From Spinacia oleracea (taxonomy: Eukaryota; Streptophyta; Magnoliopsida; Caryophyllales; Amaranthaceae): DNA of 64,000 bases. A program made the position numbers and the translations under genes. The DNA lies in assembly GCF_020520425.1 (NCBI RefSeq), contig NC_079491.1:806001-870000 (forward strand), written 5' to 3'. A model generated the notes under the pieces. It was not told where the DNA came from. It ran no database searches and saw only the letters and a program-made list of their open reading frames with translations. Of this stretch, positions 46,729-57,959 are shown piece by piece (position 1 is the first letter of the stretch; each line of letters begins with the position of its first letter).

Positions 46729-49700
46729 CTTTACCGCATTGATGATATTTATCTTGTTAAACCTCTTTATCCCTGGAATAGGCAAATTTGATGCCTAGAT
46801 AGAAGAAAAAAAACACTTATAAGATTCAGTAACAAAAATTGAGAACAGAATATCTTAAGCAAAAGAACAATATGGATGAAGGCAAGAAAACCAAGATTGT
46901 TGAAGAATGATGGCTGCAAGGTGTAGAGAATGCTACCAGCCCATCCTTGTAGCAAGCCAATCAGAGCATGCAAACAGCAGCAACAAAAAGGTCCTCAAAG
47001 GATCAGTGACATCAGCAGTCACAGATCCCAGTTTTCTCTCATTTTGTAGTGCGTTGTTATCTTGTCTTTTCCTAGGAAGTTTCTAGGATAGTGTGCTCAT
47101 AATTAGCTGTCCATCCCGAGGTGTAAAAGGTGGCTGCTGCAACCCTAAAGAGCACATATATATGCAAGTTTGTACTACAGCCGTTTTGGATTAAGAAAAG
47201 AGAGAACATATATGGTTGAAAGCACCAGCGAAGACAAATTTGATGCACGAGGAGTTCCCTGCACTTTTCTAGGCTATCCTAGTACTCAGAAAGGGATACA
47301 AACTCTGCAATCTGTTGAACCAGAAGGTGTTTGTGTCAAGGGATGTGAAATTCTATGAAAGTGTGTTCCCTTATCACATCTTTCACTCAACTTCAGCTGA
47401 AGGAAAACCAAGTACAACCTCAGAGAGTCAACCTCACATTTGGGTAGATGATGATACTCACAATACAACTGTGAATGATGGACCTCAAAGAGATGAAACT
47501 GGTGAAGAACCAGGACAAAGAAGGTCCACTAGAAATCACAGAGCACCTGCTTGGCACTCTAATTACCAAGTGTCAAATGTGACTGTGTCCAATCTCTCTC
47601 AAGTTCAAATGGTGGCTCAAACTAGTGTGACTCCTCAATACTTCTGTTTCCTGGTTTAGATAATCAAGCCAAAGGTTCCTGATCCTAAACACTTTAAACA
47701 AGCTATACAAGAAGAACAATGGAGGGAAGCTATGAATGAAGAGTTAGAAGCTCCGGAGAGCAATAACACATGGGAAATTACTGACCTCCACATGGAAAAC
47801 AAGCTATTGGGTGCAAGTGGCTCTATCTCAGATGGAAGGTTTGGCAGAAACAAGTCAAGACTTGTTGTGTTGGGAAATAGGCAGAAATATGGGATAGACT
47901 ATGAAGAGATATTTGCTCCTGTAGCTAAAATGTAAACTGTGAGATCTTTACTTGTTGCAGCTGCTGTTAGTGATTGGTTTGTACATCAAATGGATGTAAA
48001 AAATGCCTTCTTTCATGGAGATTTAAAGGAAGTTGTGTACACGAAACTTCTACCCGGATACCTTGAAAAAGGGTTCAGATTCTTTGCATCATCTCAGGGG
48101 GAGAATCTGACTCACAATACCAACAAGGTGTGCAGATTGCTCAAATCCTTATATGGATTGAAACAAGCTCCAACGCAATGGTTTTCCAAGCTAAGCTCTG
48201 CTCTCGTCAGAAATGGATTCACTTAATCTAGAAGTGATTACTCATTGTTCATTAAGGAAGAAACAGAAAACTTTGTTGGGATCCTTGTTGATGACTTGAT
48301 TCTTACAAGCAACAATATGGATCTCATGCAGCAAGCAAAGACATTCCTGTCATCTCAGTTTCACATGAAAGACATGAGAGAAATGAGATATTTCTTGGGT
48401 ATTGAAGTAGAGAGATCTAAGCAAGGAATCTTTCTCTCACAAAAGAAATATGTGTGTGATTTGCTCATCGAGTATGGTGTCACAAATTGCAGTGCACTTA
48501 GACTCCCTATGGATAGCCATCTCAAACTCACTCCTGAAAGTGGAGATCCTCTTCCAAACCCAGAGATATTCAGAAACTAGTAGGCAAGCTCATCTACTTA
48601 GACCTTGACTAGACATGATATATCCTACACTGTGCATGTGCTAAGTCAGTTTATGCATACTCCAACCAGTGTACATCATCAAGCTGCTCTGAAAGTGCTC
48701 ATATATCTTTCAGGAACCCCTAATCAAGGCATTCTGCTTGCGTCTAACTCATCTGCCATGTTAACTGCCTACTGTGAGTCTGTGACAGTGATTAGGCTGG
48801 GTGTCCTTCTAGTAGAAGGTCTGCAACAGGATTTTGCATTCACTTAGGTGCATCTGTAGTGGCAAGATCTACTGCAGAGGCAGAGTATATAGCAAAGGCA
48901 ATGACAATGCGTGAAGTGATGTGGTTAAAACGGCTCCTGAAAGAACTAGTCTCTAGGGTGTACCTCAATTTTGTGTGACAATCACGCTGCACCATCAATA
49001 GCAGCCAATCCTGTCCACCATGAGAAGACCAAACATGGGGAAATTGACTGCCATTTCATAAGAGACAAAGTTTCAAAAGGTATAATCTCCCCCTCCTATG
49101 TGTCTACTCAGAACCAACTGGCAGATATCTTCACAAAGATATTGCCTGCTGCACAACATCAGTCCATCCAAAACAAGTTGGGAGTGAAAGCTACCTCACC
49201 AATCTCAACTTGAGGGGGAGTGTTGAAGAATGATGGCTGCAAGGTGTAGAGAAGGCTACCAGCCCATCATAGCATGCAAACAGCAGCAACAAAAAAGGCC
49301 TCAAAGGATCAGTGACATCAGCAGTCACATGATCCCAGTTTTCTCTCATTTTGTAGTACGTTGTTTTCTTGTCTTTTCCTAGGAAGTTTCTAGGATAGTT
49401 TGCTCATGATTAGTTGTACATTCCGAGGTGTAAAAGGTGGCTGCTGCAACCCTAAAGAGCACATATATATGCAAGTTTGTACTACAGCCGTTTTTTTATT
49501 AAGAAAAGAGAGAAAATATATGGTTGAAAGCTTATTGTTTACCAGCTTATTTTGTTCTTAATATATTGAATGAATTGCTGTTAATCATCAAAGATCATTA
49601 ATAAGATGCTGGGATTGGGTGAGGTCTCAGCAAACGTTAATAGTCGTCTTTGACAAGTTTCATTAAGATATGCACCAACATGAAACCACATATGATCATA

Positions 49701-50930
49701 TGAAGCAACAGTAATAATTAAGTCATTGACTTACATTATAACACAAGAAAAGGAACAACAACTTAAGGGCTTTCCCTATTAGAATTTAGCCCTTCATTAA
49801 CGTGCCTGATAAGCTAATGCCGAGTACTAATTTTTAGATTTTAGAACAGCTTCTAGCTTCTAAACTGATACAGAAGCTACAACACTTCGACTAATGAATA
49901 AAAAAAAACGTTCAAAGGTATATGTTCTACTGCTCCTCGGGTTTTTTAATCATTCCGAACCAATCTCCAACAAATACAAAAGTTCCAGAAAGACATACGT
50001 ATAGTGTACTCCTTCAAAAATCCTCTTGTATGCCTAATACCTCGTATGACATAATTGTCGAATAAAAAAAGACACTAGTTCGTAAATATCACATCACAAG
50101 TTTCTAACAGGTTTATCACAGCACTTCAGTTATGTACAGAATATCCATCTCAAGAATGCTGAACCACGCAGTAAACAAAATACGAGTACTCGCTTAACAA
50201 TAATGCTTACATTGTATGACAAAATTGAAGTGTTTATCATCTGGAATTGCCTGCAACGAATACTAGCACACGACCTAACAATCCCAAAACACCAGAAAGA
50301 GTAGATTAGTTCAAATACAAGTTCAGTATCTCTAAACAATTTCATTGCTTTCTAGTAAAATCGAAAGGACCGAATGAACTCAAGATTATCCAATGTGTGA
50401 ATGCCATTTTCAATTTTTGATTGAATTAACAATTACAATCATCTCAACTTCTTGGCCTTTGTATTAATCAAGAGTAAAACAATTAAGGAATATGAAATAT
50501 AATATGTCCGGATTTAGTTGTCACATTGTTAGTTCAAACTACACAATTAATGTAATATTAATTCCGGACGAAGTGATTATACTTGTTCTACCACATTAAC
50601 AACAGTCAATTAAACATAAAAACTGAGAGGTGATCAATCAAAATACTCCAAAAAGAATACAGAAATTTCCTACAAAACAAAATAAAATTCAGTTATGCTG
50701 TATAGAATCTGGATTCCAGAAACCTAAAACCCTAATTGCTGAAAATACTACACGAGAAAAGAAAAAAAAAAGAGAGATAAAATAAATCAAGGAAAAAAAA
50801 GTTAACCTCTTGATTGCTGAATTTTGAATTGGGTTTAAGATTGTATCTGTGATGGCGGAAGGTCGGAAATGGAGCAAAAAGTTTGAACCTTTTTGAAGGA
50901 TGCAAGTGGAGCGACAAATTACGAAGGTAG
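46729..50930 (-). other. Dihydroorotase 5' UTR: two exons and a 4-kb leader intron
   Basis: The inner UTR exon is 46794-46729 (acceptor CTAG|GCATC). The outer exon is inferred from CAATCAAGAG|GTTAAC (donor at 50806) up to about 50930; it contains no ATG. The intron (46795-50806) holds the Ty1/copia relic (46898-49590). In the remaining 49591-50806 I see no coding exon. The transcription start is not determined; the outer exon is inferred from position and donor only. Confidence 0.45.
46898..49590 (+). mobile_element. Ty1/copia LTR retrotransposon fossil, broken
   Basis: It is oriented opposite to the dihydroorotase gene, in its leader intron. LTRs begin TGTTGAAGAATGATGG at 46898 and 49221. 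The 3' LTR is about 370 bp and ends TTAATCATCA; the 5' LTR is shortened at about 47222. A 5-bp duplication AAGAT flanks the element (46893-46897, 49591-49595). A purine-rich tract precedes the 3' LTR. Internal remnants, in copia order, are the end of the integrase region, reverse transcriptase and RNase H; gag and most of integrase are gone. It carries a large internal deletion and roughly half a dozen or more further breaks, so it is not functional. The LTRs are still quite similar, suggesting an age of perhaps a few million years; no measured distance is available. Confidence 0.9.
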
Positions 50931-50965
50931 AGTGAGGATGCCGTGATAAAAAAAAATTGAATATT

Positions 50966-50989
50966 CGCTAGAAGGAGGGGTCGAACCTC

Positions 50990-51022
<33 letters not shown>

Positions 51023-51039
51023 AACTGAGCTATTCCAGC
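50966..51039 (-). tRNA. trnN-GUU: tRNA-Asn (anticodon GUU)
   Basis: The 74-nt cloverleaf closes fully: acceptor GCTGGAA/TTCTAGC, D-arm GCTC...GAGC, anticodon arm TGTGG-CTGTTAA-CCACA, T-arm GGAGG-TTCGACC-CCTCC, discriminator G. Box A (TAGCTCAGTTGG) and box B (GGTTCGACC) are intact. About 11-12 nt past the 3' end is a T-run (Pol III terminator) on the minus strand. It lies just upstream of the inferred dihydroorotase first exon, on the same strand. It is nuclear, with no intron. Confidence 0.95.
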
Positions 51040-51253
51040 TTGTTGCTAACATTTCACGTAAAGAAGATAAAGGACCACCTAGAGACATAGAGCGCGTTCT
51101 CGATCAAGGGGGTATTGTCTTAAAAAAAAAATTCATATGTTATGTCGGCATTTTACTATTTATCGTCATTTATTATTCAAAATCGTCTCATTTATTTACC
51201 CATATACTCCCTTTATTTACTTCTAAAGTCTAATAAATATCTGATAAATAATA

Positions 51254-51638
51254 CTCCTTCTGTCCCATAATATATTGCTTGTTTTTCTAAAACTGTGTCC
51301 CTAAATGATGTGCCTATTTCTAATTTAAACCATTAATGTTTACCCATAATACCCTCATGCACTAATTGAAATTCCAATATTGTCCTAAAAAAGTCAGAAT
51401 TTTTACTTTGAAAATTGTACTTTTTGACTTTTAGTCAACCCATGTGCTTGATTTTTGTCTTTTTAGGCCTATTTATTATGTACACACCATTAATATCTAA
51501 TTTATCTCCATAAAAGCCAACTAACATGTACTTTATCTTGAAAGTACAAATAATTATTGTTTTTATTATCAATGTTATCTTTTACATACATAACCGTGAT
51601 TTTGGTCAAACGGACACTATATCATGGGACGAAGGGAG
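51254..51638. mobile_element. Stowaway MITE (Tc1/mariner), older copy
   Basis: The ends CTCCTTCTGTCCCATAATAT and, inverted, CTCCCTTCGTCCCATGATAT are flanked by TA. More diverged than the copies at 11536 and 24885. Confidence 0.8.
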
Positions 51639-51700
51639 TAAGTTTCAATAAGGTCTTTAATAATGTCTTATAAAGTCAGCTCAAGTCTTAAGATTTATAC

Positions 51701-51908
51701 AAACTTTTATATAAGGCGGTCTTACACAAAAGACCGTCTTGGTGTCTTATAAGTTAAGCAATAAAATCAATTAATTAAACACTCAAATTAATAAGATAAA
51801 CAATGAAACTAATTAGTTAAGCACTAAAACTAATTAATTAAACAATGAAACCAACTAGTTAAGCAATCAAAGTGGTCTTTCCGATAATGCGATCTTACAC
51901 AAAAATTA
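51701..51908. mobile_element. MITE with internal 21-bp array (copy A)
   Basis: The ends are AAACTTTTATATAAGGCGGT and, inverted, TAATTTTTGTGTAAGATCGC. The body repeats a TTAAGCAATGAAACCAATTAG-like unit of about 21 bp. It is related to 59401-59610, which lies in the opposite orientation. Confidence 0.65.
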
Positions 51909-51912
51909 CCGT

Positions 51913-54274
51913 AAGATTTAGGGTTAATAAGCTCTTTAATAATGTCCAATAAACTTTATGAAAAAGTATGGAGTAATAATTTTGAACTAGTATGCAAGTC
52001 AAGCTTACTTGGATTCTTACCTTAAAAATTCATATAATTAAACTAATAATTTATACTTCGTACAGAGTATTAGATAGGGGAGTTTTGTCTTCCATTGATT
52101 ACCTGAAATCTTCGTCTTAGCATTTGTATTGGACAGGTAAAACGCTTTATAATGTATCAAATTTACAGATAATCAGGTTGATAATAAATTAACTAAACTT
52201 CAAACTTTGTATTCTCTCGATAAACAACTTCGTATAGAAATAACAAGTGTCTCAGATTAGAAATATTCCGAATTATCTCAACACTAACGACCTCAGCACT
52301 TATAGATTAGGTAGAATAATCTTGGCTTGTGTATAATGTATTTATTTATTTATGCATAGTGTATGTTATAGGTTGACTTTATGTTGTAACTTGTAAACCT
52401 AGCAATCCCCTTGTATACATTCCGTTAGAATATACACTATGCATAAATACGTATATACACAAAATGAAAATTATTCTACATAATATATCAACCACTTCTA
52501 ATTATTTCTAGCCGTTCCTTCAAAATGGTAATCCTCAACCGGTTCGCAACAATATGGTCCATATAAGCAAAGCAATCCCTCAACCAAATAGTAGATGGAG
52601 ATGATGGAGGGATGTGAATTCTGAAACGTTTGATTAGTATTGCAACTACTCTGGTAAGATTTTGTCGACAATTTTGCACTTGCTTTGGTGACCCAACATA
52701 TGATAAATGGCAACGCCATTGTTACGAGTATAATTTTGGATTTTGTTTTGTCGCCTACCATTCTGACAAATGGCAACACCATTGTTGCCTTTTGTTTTGG
52801 TTGAAAGATAAATGATGTGTTTATATATAAAAAAATGCGATTAAATAAACGGTATAGATTTAAGCAATTTTCCCTAGTTCCTCAAGAAACATTTCTAACG
52901 ATATAGATTTCTCCAATTTCCCCTTGTACTCTAAGAAACATTTCTAACGGTACAGACTCTTTTGGTTTTTTTTACTTATTCCCTGTTGTTCCCTGTTCTA
53001 TGGTATAGATTTGGGCTTTGGGGGCTTGATGTGTTTTTGGGCCAACAAACATCCTCCCTTGATGGCAAAAACCAAAATACAATTCAAACAAATTCAAAAT
53101 ACAAGTCTAACAAATTCACATTCTTTTAAAATTCAAAATACAGTTCCAACAAATTTATATGCGTTTGCGACGGAAAACCTTACTAATAAGAACTAGACTT
53201 GGACCTGTGCAACGCACAGATGAGATTAAATTTATTTACGGATTATAACTAATTACTCGTAAATAATAATTTATAAATAGAAAATATATTTTAAGTAAAT
53301 AAAATTGATTTATATTCGCTATGTGTGTTGGAGAAAATATAAGGTACAAATTAAAAATAACGACGTAGTAAAATTTGGAATTTTTGTAAAACATAATTAG
53401 TTAAAATTAACCACTTAAGCATGGTGTTATACTACTTACGTAAAATACAAATTTTAAACTTGTTATTTTTCATCTTATTTTCATTTTTCCGGGGAGAAAT
53501 TGAAGAGAAATTATGTTATAAAAAAATAAGTTAAGTTTAAAAAAGAATATGAATTACATGATTTCATCTCGAAAAGAATCTTTTCCAAGATTGTCATGGT
53601 AGAAAATTCTCTATCAACAATGTTACGGAGTATTAAAGAATCAAACGTCATAACAGTAGTTTTAAAATGATGTACACGTACGTAAAACATGTACATTACG
53701 GAGAGCTATTACTCTAATATATACTCGCTCATATCCATGAAATTTTTCCTATTTAATATTCATGCGGCCGTATTTAATATTGAGTGTTAAAGAGAGATGA
53801 AGTGAAAAAGGTTGAATAAATATATGAATTAAATGGTGAACAATAAAATGAAAAATTGTAAATAAAATAAAATTATGCATGGGTATATAAAAGATGGGAT
53901 GACACATGTCATCTAATCATCTATAGTTATCCTTTTTAAATAATAGGTAAAAACATTGTGTTTTTTCAAAGGTGGGAAAAATAAATTTGGGGTCCAAAAA
54001 AATAATATTATACATGATCACACTCGATTAACTACATTGCACTAAAGTAAACTTGTATTTCGTATTCTTTTCTAATAAATACGAGACGAGAGTACTCTGT
54101 ATATCATATAGAACTAGTTTTGACCGTTCAATGCTCGGATTTTTTGTGTTATTTTAATATTGTTTAACGATTTATTTACTTTGATTTTCACTCGATCTAG
54201 TTTTTCCAATGTCAGGTTATGGATAAAAATGAAATCAATATTAATAGATCATCGAGACAAAGATAAAAATTATT
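51913..54274. other. Intergenic, no gene seen
   Basis: AT-rich. Small duplications include GATAAATGGCAACGCCATTG and GACAAATGGCAACACCATTG (about 52701 and 52767) and CAAGAAACATTTCTAACG-like words (about 52883 and 52932). GACCTGTGCAACGCACAGAT near 53201 resembles a motif found at the edges of plant dispersed repeats. ORFs here look spurious. Confidence 0.5.
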
Positions 54275-54654
54275 GGGTTTTTCTACGTTGTACCCCTGTA
54301 TTTCTTTGATTTCTACTTTGTACACATGCATTTTAAAATTTTCCACACTGTACCCCTGTGATTGTAATATGTAGTCAATCTTATCCTTGTTGTTAATCTC
54401 ACGTTTAAAAACTCGGTTACTTTTTAAACAAACTAAGGTGTTTCTATATTATAATCAACCTTATGCTTGTTGTTAACTCAACTTAATGTAGAAATTTCTT
54501 GATCTTTTAAAAATATAATAGAAATGGTTAACATTGGGTTAACGACAACGATAAAAACGGTTAAGTTTTGCAATTACGAGGGTATGTGAATCTTAAAATG
54601 CTTGGATATAGCGTAGAAATCAATGAAATATAGAGATATAACGTAGAAAAACCC
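54275..54654. mobile_element. Mutator-type MITE, 380 bp, 9-bp TSD
   Basis: Long inverted repeats (about 90 bp) start GGGTTTTTCTACGTTGTACC at the left and GGGTTTTTCTACGTTATATC inverted at the right. The 9-bp duplication AAAATTATT is perfect (54266-54274, 54655-54663). It lies about 40 bp past the stop of the RFS pseudogene. Confidence 0.85.
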
Positions 54655-55073
54655 AAAATTATTAGTAGCTCTCAAAATCATTACACTCTTAATCAATATT
54701 GAACAATGACTTGAGAAACACCACTATCCTCTTCAATCCAAAACAAATTAAACATCAACTTGTATTGATCATTAGACCACTCAAATCTCACTTCCTCACC
54801 ATTTACAATACACTTCTTTGGTTCCTCATTTGAGTAGGCCAACAAGCACCCTCCTCCTTTGATCTTAATCTTAGCACTCAAGTCCCCAAACTCGAGTTCT
54901 TAATTGGACCGTACCTCCGCTGTTAAATATATTGGTTAGACCAATTAGCGCGAACTTTACAACTCGTCCTAGCCTCTTGACCGGAACAAAGGTGAAAAGT
55001 TCGAAAGATGAGGGGTTCAATACGACCCGGATTGGGTCGGATTTGGTTGTAACCAAGAGAAGTGAGTCTGTTT

Positions 55074-55182
55074 TTTTTTTTTTGGTGCTAATGAGCCACA
55101 AGGGCGGGGATGAGAATCGATCCCAAGATCACCTGGAATCGGGATGGAAGCTCTAACCAACTGAGCTATCCATCACTCTCAA
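55074..55182 (-). mobile_element. tRNA-derived SINE inserted in exon 4 of the RFS pseudogene
   Basis: On the minus strand: GATGGATAGCTCAGTTGGTT (box A) ... GATCTTGGGATCGATTCTC (box B), a short body ending GTGGCTCATTAGCACC, then an A-run. The 16-bp duplication AGAAGTGAGTCTGTTT lies at 55058-55073 and 55183-55198. It interrupts the frame just after NQTDSLL. The head resembles a whole tRNA closely, but the anticodon arm does not fold, so it is not scored as a tRNA. Confidence 0.88.
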
Positions 55183-56394
55183 AGAAGTGAGTCTGTTTGG
55201 TTAAGGTAGACAACATAATCTTCAACACAACCCATTTCTATACCTTCTAATGTTTGATCCCATTCTATGTCCTTTACATGTATGGAACCTTCCATAGTTT
55301 TGTAACATTCCTTGTAGCCTTTGATCCTTCTCTCTTTTTTGTCCCACCCTGCTCCTTGGCAATTAAATGCTCCAATAACAGCTCCATACTTCAAACATAA
55401 ATTATACACAAAAGTCAGCCCGGCCAAAATCTCTAGGTTAATAATACACTAGTACTTTGTACGTATTAGACCTGATTATTGAACAGGGTAGTACATTGGA
55501 TAAAGGGTCGGGGTCAATGTAAAGGCAATAATTTAGTAAAATAAAATAGATTACGTAAAAATAAACATATGAATAGATTAGTATTTACATGGACCGTCTA
55601 TTTACTCTATTTTTCAACTTTTTTCTTGTTAGTTTATTGACCGTACGTTCCTTACCCGAATATAACTTGTCCGAAATCGGCCTAATTTGAAAGGAAAGAC
55701 TCATTGCATATGACCTAAACCTAATATATACCCGAACCTAGCTAAGTATAACGTGAAATTAGTACTTTTATACAGGGTATAGTCGGTTTTGCCCTTTGTG
55801 GATCTCTCTGACCAAAAAAATATGGGGTACATAATATTTGTGACAAAAACCTTAGAAGGCAACAAAACAATTAATACTACCTTGTTGAAGTTCCATATCT
55901 TAAGAATAGATTCTTGATCAAAGAGAGGGTTCTTGAACAAAACATCCCTAGTTGGGAGTGCATAGTTTTGACATTTGGGGATGGTTCCATCAGGATGAAC
56001 CAGCTTCTTAAGGAGCTAGGTCGAAGTCATGGCCACCAAGTGAGTCACTTACATAGATCGGTCCACCACAAATGGCGCGAGAGCCGGCATGAAACTTAGC
56101 ACAAACATGATCACTCTGGAACATATCCCAATCAGGGTGGACTATCTGACCCATCCATAAACTGTTATATGAACAATGTATCATATGCACACCTTGTAGC
56201 CAAAACACCCCATTTGGGTCTCCATTTGGATCTTGGAACCAAAAATCATCACCTATTGTTTATATCATACACACTATTAAGGCCAAATACAAACATAATT
56301 GACTAGGATATTCAAAAAACCCCTTATATTTCTTATTAAATTCAAGTTAGACGCCAATAAATATGAAACATACTCCGTATCATAATAACTTGAA

Positions 56395-56565
56395 TAAGGG
56401 TCTGTTTATTTCAACTTATTTCAACAAAAATAAGTTTATGTAAGTTGAGGGTAAATATAAGTTTTCAGAAAATTCAACACAAAAAAGTTCTTTTCAGCAA
56501 AAATAAGTTCAATTAAGTTCAGATAAGTTAATTCCAATCAAATTTAGTTGAACTAAACAGAGCTT
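56395..56565. mobile_element. MITE relic (ATAAGTTCAG family) in intron 2 of the RFS pseudogene
   Basis: GGGTCTGTTTATTTCAACTT at the left and AGCTCTGTTTAGTTCAACTA inverted at the right form degenerate ends, with AATAAGTTCAATTAAGTTCA inside. It does not touch the splice sites. Confidence 0.55.
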
Positions 56566-57760
56566 AAGTTCATATAAGGGAAATTCAGGTGAAAAAGAGT
56601 TAACGAAGCCATGTTCTTACCTACTCTTCCCATGGATATTTGTTTAGTTCCAAGCAATAAGAAGTCATTGCATTGTTCCATACTTGAAAGGAGGTTAGTG
56701 CCTTTGAAGTTCTTCTCCAAAGATTTGGATAATCCATCATAATATTTCTTTGCAAGCTCCACCCTACCTCCAAATTGCTCCGAGACATATTCAAGTGTCT
56801 ACAAAAAGAATTACCCAAGCAAAACAAACAATTATTCTTACACCTTAAGTAAACAAACAAGACAATGAAAAAGAAAAACAATATATTTCCTCTTTATTAA
56901 GAAATCCAACAAGATCCTACATGAATAATATCGATATATTTCCTCTTTTCTCTTTTAGTTGTAATATTTATTTATACATAAACTAAAACATATTCACGTG
57001 AGATCTTGTTTGTTAGATTCATCTCGATTTATATTTTAACAGAATCAATCAACTTTTTATAACTCTTACTTATACTGAGATACTATTAATTATCAAAGTC
57101 AAAACGTTGCAATTAAAAGAGAAGGGACAAAGTATATATTTTTCCTTACGTATACATCACAAACGATGTCCAAACTGGAGTTTGTGTATAGTACATGTCA
57201 AAATTAGAAGTACGTGTAACCATTATATCGAAACAGAGGTAGTATATCAAGGTAAATAATTACTTACTTGAATAACATCAACTTTAACACCAGTAATTCC
57301 AACACTAGAAAGGTAGGAATGCATTGAATCATAGAATTCACCAGCTTGATCAGGATGAACTAATCCAATTCCACCTTCCACAAGTTTATCCACAGCAAGA
57401 TCATCCATTGTTCCAGCTAAACCAGGAGACAATTTACAAGGAACTACACTTACATTAAGATGGGTTGTTTCCGGCCTAACACCGCCCCAACCACCACAAA
57501 GAGCGTGCCACACCCAAATATCATCCAACCCTTTAAACTTACTCCTCAACTTCATTACTTTTATCATTTGATTCTCTCTCGTTTTCACCTTCCATCAACT
57601 CATCTAACTCATGCTTTAACACTTGGATCTTCTCTTCGAGGGAAGAGAAATCAGCCTCAAGTCCCTTTTGAACAAACCTCTTAAGGTCCTTCTGAGCCTG
57701 CTCGATCTCGATAGCTTTCGAGATGAGCAACTTTGGCTTCAGAGGGTTATAAGGGGGAGA

Positions 57761-57959
57761 TAGAGATGGCCAACGTGGCGGGTAAGGTAGGTCATGGGTG
57801 AATTTGGTGGGTTGTGGGTTGAAGATATTTGACACACGGCCTGCCTTAGTTAACTCAAGGTGGGTCGAATTATGGGTCATAAGTGGATCTGACCCACATG
57901 ATCCATTATGTGTTGTGTCAGGATGGGCTGGTTCAGATCCGATCAACTGACCATCTTTA
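57761..57959. mobile_element. hAT MITE inserted in frame in RFS exon 1
   Basis: The ends are TAGAGATGGCCAACGTGGCG and, inverted, TAAAGATGGTCAGTTGATCG. Flanks GGGGGAGA and AGGGGAGG match at 6 of 8 positions. The element (199 bp) plus 8-bp duplication is 207 bp, or 69 codons. Read on the minus strand it carries no stop, adding a Pro/Thr/His-rich segment between GPNPPPLK and NPLKPKLLISKAIE. Confidence 0.8.

Noticed and set aside
52488-52815. Overlapping ORFs on both strands with Cys/Trp-rich composition
   Set aside because: They arise from a small duplicated TGGCAACxCCATTG block; no codon bias or homology.
55100-55182. A tRNA gene on the minus strand
   Set aside because: D-arm and box B are tRNA-like but the anticodon arm and acceptor do not close, and a 16-bp duplication plus A-run mark it as a SINE.
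57460-57684. Plus-strand ORF over RFS exon 1
   Set aside because: Antisense shadow of the raffinose-synthase frame.
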